From Aquificota bacterium (lineage in GTDB: Bacteria; Aquificota; Aquificia; Aquificales; Hydrogenothermaceae), in contig JAADDT010000018.1 in assembly GCA_013153765.1 (NCBI GenBank), forward strand, positions 1 to 8,322: 8,322 nucleotides of DNA, read 5' to 3'. Below the pieces are notes generated by a model. The model was not told the origin of the DNA. It did no database searches and saw nothing but the letters and a program-made list of their open reading frames with translations. A program made the position numbers and the translations under genes. Shown one piece after another: positions 1 through 6,571 of the stretch; the stretch's first letter is position 1, and the number at the start of each line of letters is the position of its first letter.

Positions 1-1
1 A

Positions 2-502
2 GTGGTAATAATAACCCTTTCACCTAACTACAACACGGACCTTTTTACCTTCCTGTTTGGGAACATACTTACCATATCAAGGACGGACATAGCTGTTTTG
101 CTTGTCTTTTCTACTTTCGCACTGGGATTTATATACGCGTTCTTCGGTAAGATTATGTACTGCTGTTATAACGAGGAGGTGGCTTACACCAGCGGTATAA
201 ACACCTCTTTTTATTACTACAGCCTTATTACCATAATAGCTGTGGCAACAGTCCTGTCCGTAAAGCTTGTGGGCGTAATACTGGCTTCAGCTATGATGAT
301 ACTCCCTTCAGCCACCGCAAACCAGATATTCTGGCATTACAGGAAAATCCTTGCCTTTTCCGTCATTTTAAGCGTTCTTATGGTTCTGGCAGGTATATTT
401 CTGTCCTTCGCCTACGACCTGCCTTCGGGAGCTACCATAGTCCTCGTTTACTCAGCCGTGTTTACAATAACAGTACTGGTTAAAAAACTACTTCGGGGAT
501 AA
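2..502 (+). CDS. Metal ABC transporter permease, ABC-3 (ZnuB/TroC-like) family, 5'-truncated
   Basis: This is the C-terminal part of an integral membrane permease that would move zinc, manganese or iron across the inner membrane with a binding protein and an ATPase not seen here. The reading frame is open to the window edge; 166 residues are visible against about 260-280 usual for the family, so roughly 100 N-terminal residues are missing and the true start lies outside. Hydrophobic segments lie near residues 29-49, 72-103, 116-137 and 142-160. Family-typical landmarks are the 'NILT' turn (21-24), the cytoplasmic segment 'NEEVAYTSGI' (57-66), 'VGVILASAMMILPSATA' (90-106) and 'DLPSGATIVL' (139-148). 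The metal cannot be told from the sequence. The TAA stop is followed after 4 nt by the rsmE start, so the two genes are probably cotranscribed. Confidence 0.85.
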   Translation: MVIITLSPNYNTDLFTFLFGNILTISRTDIAVLLVFSTFALGFIYAFFGKIMYCCYNEEVAYTSGINTSFYYYSLITIIAVATVLSVKLVGVILASAMMILPSATANQIFWHYRKILAFSVILSVLMVLAGIFLSFAYDLPSGATIVLVYSAVFTITVLVKKLLRG

Positions 503-506
503 AGCC

Positions 507-1205
507 GTGGGACTGGCACGCTTCATAGGACAGGTTAAAAACGGCAGGTTCAGTCTTGAGGGAGAGGAGTACCACCACGCAAAGGTAAGGAGGATAAAGG
601 AGGGACAGCTTATAGAAGTAAACAACCTTCAGGGAGAAGTTTTCCTCTGCCGTGTGGAGGAAGTGGGCAAAAAACAGATCAGGGGAGAGGTGGTAGGTAA
701 GGTAAACCCGCCGGAGGAAAAAATCCGCATAGAGCTTTTTTTAGGTATGCCAAACAGACTGTCAAAGGTTGACGAACTGATAGAGCCGATTACCGAGCTG
801 GGAGTGGAAAGGCTTATACCCGTAATAACAAAAAACAGTGCGGTAAAGCCACAGCAGGTTATAAAAAAACTGCCAAAGTGGGAAAAAATATCCCTTAACT
901 CAATAAAGCAGTGTGGAAGACTGTTTCCCGTAAAAATAGAAAAGCCGATAAAGATAGGAGAAATAAAAACACAGGCGGAAAAAAAGGTGCTTTTTTACGA
1001 AAAGGAAAGGGAAAGGAGCTTAACAGCCGGAGAAAGCTGTAAAACCGCGGCGGTGGTGGTTGGAGGTGAAGGCGGTTTTACGGAGGAGGAGGTAAGACTG
1101 CTGGAAGAAAAAGGATTTCTGCCTTACTCTCTGGGAGAATACATACTGAGAATGGAGACGGCTGTCATCACCTCAATTTGTCAGGTAAAATTTTCCTGCA
1201 GGTAG
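507..1205 (+). CDS. rsmE: 16S rRNA (uracil(1498)-N(3))-methyltransferase RsmE
   Basis: RsmE methylates N3 of U1498 in 16S rRNA on the assembled 30S subunit, using S-adenosylmethionine, and belongs to the SPOUT (trefoil-knot) superfamily. At 232 residues it has the usual family length. Residues 1-70 form the N-terminal PUA-like RNA-binding domain ('EEYHHAKVRRIKEGQ' at 20-34). The methyltransferase domain shows 'ITELGVERLIPV' (95-106), 'KQCGR' (134-138), the SAM-binding loop 'GGEGGFTEEE' (186-195) and the knot motif 'LGEYILRMETAV' (209-220), with the conserved Arg at 215 and Glu at 217. The start is GTG at 507, 4 nt after the permease stop, with only a weak GGGG ribosome site inside the preceding gene. 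The C-terminal tail after ETAV is slightly unusual in sequence (ends '...KFSCR') but normal in length, so I see no frameshift. Confidence 0.93.
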   Translation: MGLARFIGQVKNGRFSLEGEEYHHAKVRRIKEGQLIEVNNLQGEVFLCRVEEVGKKQIRGEVVGKVNPPEEKIRIELFLGMPNRLSKVDELIEPITELGVERLIPVITKNSAVKPQQVIKKLPKWEKISLNSIKQCGRLFPVKIEKPIKIGEIKTQAEKKVLFYEKERERSLTAGESCKTAAVVVGGEGGFTEEEVRLLEEKGFLPYSLGEYILRMETAVITSICQVKFSCR

Positions 1206-1211
1206 TATAAT
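1178..1211 (+). promoter_or_regulatory. Possible hemB promoter
   Basis: A perfect TATAAT lies at 1206-1211, directly after the rsmE stop codon and 30 nt before the hemB ATG. TTGTCA at 1178-1183 matches the -35 consensus at 5 of 6 positions, but the 22-nt spacer is longer than the usual 16-19, and no better -35 is visible. The 36-nt rsmE-hemB gap is the largest in the plus-strand gene run, so a secondary promoter here is plausible but weakly supported. Confidence 0.33.
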
Positions 1212-1241
1212 GTAATTATTAAAGGGAACAGGAGAATAAAG

Positions 1242-2216
1242 ATGGCTTTCCCGGTACACAGACCAAGGAGACTGCGGAAAAACGAAAACATAAGAAGGCT
1301 GGTCAGGGAAAACAGCCTGTCCGTTGACGACCTTATATACCCCCTTTTCATAGAAGAAGGCAGGAACATAAAAAAAGAAATACCCTCAATGCCCGGCATA
1401 TACAGATGGTCTTTAGACAGGATAGACGAAGAGCTGGAGCAGGTAGCCCAGCTTGATATCCCTGCCGTCCTGCTGTTTGGAATACCTGCCCATAAAGACG
1501 AGGTAGGAAGCGAAACGTGGAACGAGGAAGGTATCATACAGCAGGCAATAAGACACATAAAGAAAAACTTTCCACAGCTTTACGTGATAACGGACGTATG
1601 TTTTTGCGAATATACGGAACATGGACACTGTGGCGTTTTACACGGACAGGACGTTGCAAACGACATAACCCTTGAAAACACAAAAAAGCAGGTAATCTCC
1701 CACGCAGAAGCGGGAGCGGATATGGTAGCCCCTTCAGGTATGATGGACGGTGTGGTAAAAGCCATAAGGGAAGCTTTGGACGGAGCAGGATTTACGGACA
1801 TTCCCATAATGGCTTACTCGGCAAAATACGCCTCTTCCTATTACGGACCTTTCAGGGACGCGGCGGACTCAACGCCGGCGTTTGGAGACAGGAGAACATA
1901 CCAGATGGACCCGGCAAACAGGCGGGAAGCGTTAAGGGAAGTAGCCCTTGACGTGGAAGAAGGGGCTGACATAGTGATGGTAAAGCCAGCCCTTGCCTAT
2001 CTTGATATAATAAGCGACATAAGACAGCAGTTTAACCTGCCTGTGGCGGCTTACAACGTAAGCGGTGAATACTCTATGGTAAAAGGTGCTGGAAAACTCG
2101 GCTGGATTGACGAAAAAAAGGTTATAATAGAAACGCTCACCTCCATGAAAAGGGCTGGAGCGGATATAATAATTACTTACCACGCAAAAGAAGTGGCAAG
2201 GTGGCTAAAAGGTTAA
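1242..2216 (+). CDS. hemB: Delta-aminolevulinic acid dehydratase (porphobilinogen synthase)
   Basis: HemB is the cytoplasmic enzyme that condenses two 5-aminolevulinate molecules into porphobilinogen, the second common step of haem, sirohaem and cobalamin synthesis. The 324-residue length matches the family. The two Schiff-base lysines are K195 in '[18 protein letters not shown]' and K248 in '[11 protein letters not shown]'. The active-site metal loop '[14 protein letters not shown]' carries cysteines 120, 122 and 130, the pattern of zinc-dependent enzymes rather than the Asp-rich magnesium-only type. Other conserved blocks are 'DDLIYPLF' (29-36) and '[10 protein letters not shown]' (271-280). 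The ATG at 1242 is preceded by AGGAG at 1230-1234 with 7 nt spacing, the clearest ribosome site of the plus-strand run. Only 3 nt separate its TAA from the next gene, so cotranscription with the peptidase gene is likely. Confidence 0.97.
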   Translation: MAFPVHRPRRLRKNENIRRLVRENSLSVDDLIYPLFIEEGRNIKKEIPSMPGIYRWSLDRIDEELEQVAQLDIPAVLLFGIPAHKDEVGSETWNEEGIIQQAIRHIKKNFPQLYVITDVCFCEYTEHGHCGVLHGQDVANDITLENTKKQVISHAEAGADMVAPSGMMDGVVKAIREALDGAGFTDIPIMAYSAKYASSYYGPFRDAADSTPAFGDRRTYQMDPANRREALREVALDVEEGADIVMVKPALAYLDIISDIRQQFNLPVAAYNVSGEYSMVKGAGKLGWIDEKKVIIETLTSMKRAGADIIITYHAKEVARWLKG

Positions 2217-2219
2217 AAG

Positions 2220-3020
2220 ATGGAGAAAAACAGCCTTATTAAGTACTACCTGATAGGACTGACTGTGGCATCGTTTACAGCACTGTTCCTTGCCCTCAAC
2301 TCGTCCGGAGACATTAAAAAACTCAAGCAGGAATTGGCACAGAAGGAGCTTGAGATACAAAGGCTTAAAGAGGAGTTAAAGGAAAAGGACGAACAGCTAC
2401 AAAAGGTGGCACAAGAAAAGGAAGTCCTGTTTAAAAAGCTGAAAGTAATAGAAGAAAAGATAAAAAAGGCAAACAAGACCCTCAAAAGGAAAGGCATCAG
2501 AATAAGACTGCCCCAAGGTGGTAAGTTCATACCTGCTGAAGAAGGTGAAAAACTAAAGCTGTATGCGGAAAATCTGGACAAAAACATAGACAAACTCCTT
2601 AAGGTTATGGCTGACGTGCCTATAGGCGTTCCCCTTTACGGAAAAATAACATCACGGTTCGGCAAAAGGAGGGACCCTTTCAACGGCAGGAGGGCTTTCC
2701 ACTCCGGACTGGACCTGAAAGCCAGATACAAGCAGGCTGTCTTTGCCACTGCAAACGGCTACGTTGAGTTTGCAGGCTGGAAATCAGGCTACGGCAAGGT
2801 GGTTATAATAAAACACAAATACGGATACAAAACTTACTACGGGCACCTTTCCAAAATTAGAGTTAAAAAAGGAAAATGGGTGAAAGCCGGAACGGTTATA
2901 GGCTACGCAGGAAGTACAGGCAGGGCTACAGGCGTCCACCTCCACTACGAAATAAGAAGGTACGGCAAGCTTATAAACCCCCTTAAATTCCTTTACCTGA
3001 ACAGGACAAACTCCTTCTAA
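2220..3020 (+). CDS. Membrane-anchored M23 (LytM/lysostaphin-type) peptidase with coiled coil
   Basis: This is a probable zinc endopeptidase acting on peptidoglycan cross-links in the periplasm. Residues 8-27 form one hydrophobic helix after a short Lys-containing N-terminus, reading as an uncleaved signal anchor. Residues 31-87 are Lys/Glu/Leu-rich and strongly predicted by eye to be coiled coil. The M23 domain spans about 136-258. All active-site residues are present: zinc ligands H161 and D165 ('HSGLDLKA') and H242, with catalytic H209 ('YYGHLSKI') and H240 ('HLHYEIR'). This layout resembles EnvC/NlpD-type division factors, but those have lost zinc ligands, so this copy is more likely an active hydrolase. 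The ATG lies 3 nt after the hemB stop, and the TAA overlaps the next ATG (TAATG). The substrate bond is not shown by the sequence. Confidence 0.9.
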   Translation: MEKNSLIKYYLIGLTVASFTALFLALNSSGDIKKLKQELAQKELEIQRLKEELKEKDEQLQKVAQEKEVLFKKLKVIEEKIKKANKTLKRKGIRIRLPQGGKFIPAEEGEKLKLYAENLDKNIDKLLKVMADVPIGVPLYGKITSRFGKRRDPFNGRRAFHSGLDLKARYKQAVFATANGYVEFAGWKSGYGKVVIIKHKYGYKTYYGHLSKIRVKKGKWVKAGTVIGYAGSTGRATGVHLHYEIRRYGKLINPLKFLYLNRTNSF

Positions 3021-3922
3021 TGGGAAAAAATAAAAAGCTGGTCTTAATAGACGGTTCGTCTTACCTATACAGGGCATTTTACGCCCTTCCGCCCCTTACC
3101 AATCAGGCAGGTATGCCTACGGGAGCCATTTACGGCTTTGTAAGAATGGTCTCAAAACTGATCAGCCAGCTACAGCCCCAATACATAGCGGTGGTTTTTG
3201 ACCTGCCCGGTAAAACCTTCAGGCACGACAGGTACGAAGAATACAAAGCCACAAGGAAAGAGACGCCGGACGACCTGAAGGTGCAGATACCGTACCTTAA
3301 AAAGGTGCTTGAGCTTTTCGGGATTAAAATTTTAGAAAAGGAAGGGTTTGAGGCTGACGACATAATAGCCACCCTTTCTAAAAAAGCCAGAGAAGAAGGC
3401 TTTGAGGTGATAGTGGTAACGCCGGACAAGGATATGCTACAGCTAATAGAAGAAGGGATTTCCATCCTGAACCCTGTAAGCGAAAAGCTTTACGACAGGG
3501 AAGCTGTCAAGGAGAAATACGGCGTTTATCCGGAGCAGTTCATAGACTACCTGTCTATGGTTGGAGACAGTGTTGACAACATTGCCGGCGTTAAAGGTGT
3601 AGGTCCAAAAACGGCGGCAAAACTGCTTGAGCAGTACGGTAGCTTGGAAAAAATACTACAAAATATAGACCAGCTGAAGCCAAAGCTGAAGGAAGCCTTT
3701 CAGGAAGCGGAGGACAGGCTGGAAAGGAACAGGTTTCTGGTAAAGCTGAAAACGGACATTCCCCTTGATATAACTCCGGAAGACCTGAAGAAAAGAAAGG
3801 CTGACTTTGTAAAACTTCAGGAGGTATTCCAACAGCTTGGCTTTAAAACATTAATGAAAGAAATTGGGAAAGGGAAAGAGAGTGAAGGGCAAAAAGGACA
3901 GCAAAAAAGCCTCTTCCAATAA
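3020..3922 (+). CDS. Stand-alone 5'-3' exonuclease (Pol I N-terminal / FEN-type)
   Basis: This is a 300-residue flap/5'-3' exonuclease equal to the N-terminal domain of bacterial DNA polymerase I, with no polymerase domain following. Such enzymes remove RNA primers and 5' flaps during Okazaki fragment maturation and repair. Metal-binding acidic residues are visible: D11 ('LIDGSSYLYRAF'), D61 ('VVFDLPGKTFRH'), E111/D113/D114 ('FEADDIIATL'), D136/D138 ('TPDKDM'), D183/D186 ('MVGDSVDNI'). The helix-three-turn DNA clamp follows at about 187-206 ('AGVKGVGPKTAAKLLEQYGS'). A charged, Gly/Lys/Glu-rich tail (282-294) ends in 'QKSLFQ', which resembles a beta-sliding-clamp-binding pentapeptide. Aquifex is known to carry a Pol I lacking this domain, so this is probably the replicative 5' nuclease supplied in trans. 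A YpcP-like paralogue alongside a full Pol I is the alternative. The ATG overlaps the previous stop by 1 nt. Confidence 0.92.
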   Translation: MGKNKKLVLIDGSSYLYRAFYALPPLTNQAGMPTGAIYGFVRMVSKLISQLQPQYIAVVFDLPGKTFRHDRYEEYKATRKETPDDLKVQIPYLKKVLELFGIKILEKEGFEADDIIATLSKKAREEGFEVIVVTPDKDMLQLIEEGISILNPVSEKLYDREAVKEKYGVYPEQFIDYLSMVGDSVDNIAGVKGVGPKTAAKLLEQYGSLEKILQNIDQLKPKLKEAFQEAEDRLERNRFLVKLKTDIPLDITPEDLKKRKADFVKLQEVFQQLGFKTLMKEIGKGKESEGQKGQQKSLFQ

Positions 3923-4562
3923 AGGTATAAATCAGGCACAGATAATAAGCAGGCTGAAGGAACACTACCCACAGCCGTGGACAGACCTGAACTTTGAGAA
4001 CCCTTACCAGTTGCTTGTGGTTACCATATTAGCCGCCCAGACTACGGACAAAAAGGTCAACGAAATATCACCCCAGTTTTTCAAAAAGTTCCCAACGCCA
4101 GAAAGCGTGGCAGAAGCTCCCCTTGAAGAAATAGAAGAAGCAATAAAATCGGTAAACTTCTACAAAAGGAAGGCAAAGCTGATAAAGGAATGCTGTGAGT
4201 TTCTGGTTAAACATTTCGGCGGTAAAGTGCCTGACAGTATAGACCAGCTGACAAAACTGCCCGGCGTAGGCAGGAAAACGGCAAACGTGATACTGGTAAA
4301 CGCCTTCAACAAGCCGGCGGTTGTGGTTGATACACACGTCAAAAGAGTAAGCCAAAGGCTTGGACTTTCAGGTTCAAACAATCCGGACAAAATTGAGGAG
4401 GAGCTTTCAAGGATATTTGGAAAGGAAGACTGGACTTACCTGTCAAAGGCTATGGTGCTGTTTGGCAGGTATATATGCAAGGCAAAAAACCCTGACTGTG
4501 CAAACTGTAAGCTTGCGGACATCTGCCCCTATCTGGAAAAGAACAAAAGGGAGAAAAGGTGA
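3882..4562 (+). CDS. nth: Endonuclease III (DNA glycosylase/AP lyase)
   Basis: Nth removes oxidised pyrimidines and cleaves abasic sites in base excision repair. With the GTG start at 3882 the protein has 226 residues, close to the usual 210-220. The helix-hairpin-helix 'LPGVGRKTANVIL' holds the catalytic lysine K132, 'VVVDTHVKRVSQRLGL' holds the catalytic aspartate D150, and the C-terminal [4Fe-4S] motif is complete: C199-x6-C206-x2-C209-x5-C215. The start is ambiguous. GTG 3882 has AAGGG at 3870-3874 with 7 nt spacing and is preferred; TTG 3864 would add six residues. Either way the gene begins inside the exonuclease gene (41 or 59 nt overlap), so its Lys/Ser-rich N-terminus is coded by the same DNA as the exonuclease tail. 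The TGA overlaps the next ATG by one base (TGATG). Confidence 0.95.
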   Translation: MKGKKDSKKASSNKGINQAQIISRLKEHYPQPWTDLNFENPYQLLVVTILAAQTTDKKVNEISPQFFKKFPTPESVAEAPLEEIEEAIKSVNFYKRKAKLIKECCEFLVKHFGGKVPDSIDQLTKLPGVGRKTANVILVNAFNKPAVVVDTHVKRVSQRLGLSGSNNPDKIEEELSRIFGKEDWTYLSKAMVLFGRYICKAKNPDCANCKLADICPYLEKNKREKR

Positions 4563-5539
4563 TGGACAACATAAACAAAACGGTTGAAAGGCTGAAAAAA
4601 GAGGACGGAAAAATACTGCTGGCAACACACCACAATCCGGACGGAGACGGGATAGGCAGTATGCTTGCCCTTTACCTGTTCCTGAAGGAAAAAGGGAAAA
4701 ACGTCCGTATGGCTATGAAGGACCCTGTTCCCCATATCTATGACTTTCTGCCGGAGGTTGACCGTATAGAAAAACTCCCCCTGCCGGACAGTTTTGACCT
4801 TGCTGTCGTGCTTGATGCGGCGGGATTTTACAGAGTTGACGCCCCTGTGCAGGCAAAGGAGTACATGCGTATAGACCACCACATTGACGGCGTGCAGGAA
4901 AGCGAAAACGACTACGTTGACCCGGAAGCGGCGGCAACTACCGTCGTCGTTGGAAGACTGCTGAAAGAATGGGACGAAAACTCAATTGACCACCGTATAG
5001 CCACCTGCCTTTATACAGGTCTGCTTACGGACACAAACTCGTTCAGACACAACAACGTGAACGAGGAGGCTTTTGAATTTGCCAGATACTTGGTATCAAA
5101 AGGTGTGAATCCTTCACAGGTAGCCTCTCTGGTATTTGAAAGGAACAAGCCTGCCGTAATACACCTGCTTAACAAAGCCCTTTCAACACTCCAGATAGAT
5201 TACGGCGGAAAGATAGCCTCCCTTTCCGTCAGAAGGGAGTTTATAGAAGGCACGGGAGCTTCCGAGGAGGACACGGAAGGTTTTGTAAATTTTGCCCGCA
5301 GTTTGGACGGCGTTGAGGTGGCTTTCATCATAATACAGAAAGAGGACAGGAAAACGTGGCGTGTTTCACTGAGAGGAAAGGGAAGGATAAACGTCCAGAA
5401 GATAGCAAAACGGTTCGGCGGAGGCGGACACAGGGATGCGGCAGGTTGCAGAATTGAAGGTGATGAAAAAACCGTAAAAGAAAAACTGATAGGTGCCATA
5501 AAGGAGGAGATTGAAAAACAGAGTAAGGTCAGCGTTTAG
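4562..5539 (+). CDS. nrnA: DHH/DHHA1 phosphoesterase, NrnA-like (oligoribonuclease / pAp phosphatase)
   Basis: NrnA-type enzymes are cytoplasmic, Mn-dependent phosphoesterases that degrade very short RNA (and DNA) oligomers and dephosphorylate 3'-phosphoadenosine 5'-phosphate. The 325-residue length fits NrnA and is much shorter than RecJ. Domain DHH shows motif I 'HHNPDGDGIGS' (H23, D27, D29), motif II D85 ('VVLDAAGF'), motif III D105-H106-H107 ('RIDHHIDG') and motif IV D157 ('GLLTDTNSFRH'). Domain DHHA1 ends with the substrate loop 'RFGGGGHRDAAG' (284-295). The ATG at 4562 overlaps the nth stop by 1 nt and is preceded by AAGGGAG at 4547-4553 with 8 nt spacing; an in-frame GTG one codon upstream is less likely. 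The exact substrate is inferred from family and length. The 3' end overlaps the opposite-strand AtpZ-like gene by 11 bp. Confidence 0.92.
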   Translation: MDNINKTVERLKKEDGKILLATHHNPDGDGIGSMLALYLFLKEKGKNVRMAMKDPVPHIYDFLPEVDRIEKLPLPDSFDLAVVLDAAGFYRVDAPVQAKEYMRIDHHIDGVQESENDYVDPEAAATTVVVGRLLKEWDENSIDHRIATCLYTGLLTDTNSFRHNNVNEEAFEFARYLVSKGVNPSQVASLVFERNKPAVIHLLNKALSTLQIDYGGKIASLSVRREFIEGTGASEEDTEGFVNFARSLDGVEVAFIIIQKEDRKTWRVSLRGKGRINVQKIAKRFGGGGHRDAAGCRIEGDEKTVKEKLIGAIKEEIEKQSKVSV

Positions 5540-5768
5540 GACTGTTTTCTTCTTCTTCCTGTGAAACCACGTATTTTTGAACGTCTTTATACATATTTCT
5601 AAAGCCGGCGGCAACGCCGAAAAAGAAAAATATTATGGTAAACCACGGTGAAGTATTAAAATGCTTGTCAAGGAAGTATCCGATAAGAACCCCTACAACA
5701 ACGCCTGAAACCAGATGGAGACCGATAGTGCCTATGGATAAATACTGGATAAAACCTTTTTTTTTCAT
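5529..5768 (-). CDS. AtpZ/AtpI family small membrane protein
   Basis: This 79-residue protein has two hydrophobic hairpin helices, about 10-33 and 42-57, with a Lys-rich start and an acidic C-terminal tail. It matches the AtpI/AtpZ pattern: 'GVVVGVLIGYFLDKHF' (22-37), then 'TSPWFTIIFFFFGVAAGFRNMY' landmarks (39-60), especially the G-x3-G-x3-D spacing and 'GFRNMYKD'. In other bacteria such proteins are coded next to the F-type ATP synthase and have been linked to c-ring assembly or Mg/Ca movement. Here no atp gene is in view; it is the last gene of a dapB operon. Its ATG overlaps the dapB stop (ATGA, 4 nt) and it has little ribosome site of its own, so translation is probably coupled to dapB. 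Family assignment is fairly sure; the role here is inference. Confidence 0.82.
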   Translation of the reverse strand: MKKKGFIQYLSIGTIGLHLVSGVVVGVLIGYFLDKHFNTSPWFTIIFFFFGVAAGFRNMYKDVQKYVVSQEEEENSPKR

Positions 5769-6571
5769 TTAAGACCGAGCACGTCCATCATATCGTAAAG
5801 ACCGGCAGGCTTGTCCTTAACCCACTTTGCCGCCTCAACAGCTCCCTTTGCAAATATGTCCCTTGAGCCTGCCCTGTGGGACAGCTCTATCCTTTCACCC
5901 AGACCTGCAAATATGACCGTGTGTTCGCCTACCACATCGCCGCCCCTTAGGGCAAAAACGCCTATCTCATCGGAAGGTCTCCCCTCCTCGTAATTACCTG
6001 ACCTGCCGTAGACTACCTTCTGTATGCCTGTCTCCTTCTTAAGTATGTCAACCAGCTTTACAGCCGTTCCTGAAGGTGCGTCCTTCTTGTATCTGTGGTG
6101 CATCTCAACTATCTCTATGTCGTACCCCTTGTCCTTCAGGACTTTTGCCGCTTCCTGCACCAGTTTAAACAGTAGGTTAACACCTATACTCATATTTGGA
6201 GCAAAAACTATAGGAATTTCCTTCGCCAGCTCCTCCAACTCCCTAATCTGGTCTTCAGTAAAACCTGTGGTTCCAATTACCACAGCCTTTTTATTCCTGT
6301 CTGCGGCGGCGAGCCTGACGTGTCCAAGCACCGCCTCCGTGTTGCCGGCAAAATCAATTATCACGTCAGCCCTGTCTATTATCTGGGCAAGGTCGGAGAC
6401 TATAGGAGCGTCCAGATCAGCCCCTATAACCTCCCCCACACTGCTGTGGAAGTGGGCACAATCGGGACTTTCAACCCCGCCAACAACCTGAACGTCCTTG
6501 TCGTTATGGGACAGCTGGGCGATTTTACGCCCCATTCTGCCCATTATTCCGGATATTACAACCTTTACCAT
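5765..6571 (-). CDS. dapB: 4-hydroxy-tetrahydrodipicolinate reductase
   Basis: DapB reduces 4-hydroxy-tetrahydrodipicolinate with NAD(P)H in the diaminopimelate/lysine pathway, supplying lysine and the peptidoglycan cross-linking residue. At 268 residues it is full length. The Rossmann dinucleotide loop 'GIMGRMGRKIA' starts at G8. Further conserved blocks are 'VIIDFAGNTEAV' (70-81), 'VIGTTGFTEDQI' (98-109) and 'FAPNMSIGVNLL' (123-134). The catalytic site is visible as H158-H159 and K163 in 'VEMHHRYKKDAPSGTA', with the substrate-binding G168-T169. The ATG at 6571 overlaps the upstream TGA by one base. Purine-rich AAGGA precedes it by 6 nt. It sits third in a four-gene overlapping operon behind two unrecognised small genes. 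The meso-DAP product fits the cell-wall enzymes coded elsewhere in the window. Confidence 0.97.
   Translation of the reverse strand: MVKVVISGIMGRMGRKIAQLSHNDKDVQVVGGVESPDCAHFHSSVGEVIGADLDAPIVSDLAQIIDRADVIIDFAGNTEAVLGHVRLAAADRNKKAVVIGTTGFTEDQIRELEELAKEIPIVFAPNMSIGVNLLFKLVQEAAKVLKDKGYDIEIVEMHHRYKKDAPSGTAVKLVDILKKETGIQKVVYGRSGNYEEGRPSDEIGVFALRGGDVVGEHTVIFAGLGERIELSHRAGSRDIFAKGAVEAAKWVKDKPAGLYDMMDVLGLK

Noticed and set aside
1140..1205. Possible frameshift at the RsmE C-terminus
   Set aside because: The tail after ETAV differs from common RsmE endings, but length is normal and the sequence still aligns in phase; no continuation is seen in other frames.
1181..1558. 125-residue minus-strand frame over the start of hemB
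   Set aside because: It has a Ser/Leu-rich shadow composition, no ribosome site seen, and covers the rsmE-hemB junction, which is explained on the plus strand.
2246..2593. Ser/Phe/Cys-rich minus-strand frame
   Set aside because: It is the reverse complement of the Lys/Glu-rich coiled-coil codons of the M23 peptidase gene; such regions give long Ser/Phe shadows.
6024..6491. 155-residue plus-strand open frame opposite dapB
   Set aside because: It is antisense to the DapB catalytic region, Ser/Ala/Thr-rich, with no family motif. The DapB motifs explain this DNA.
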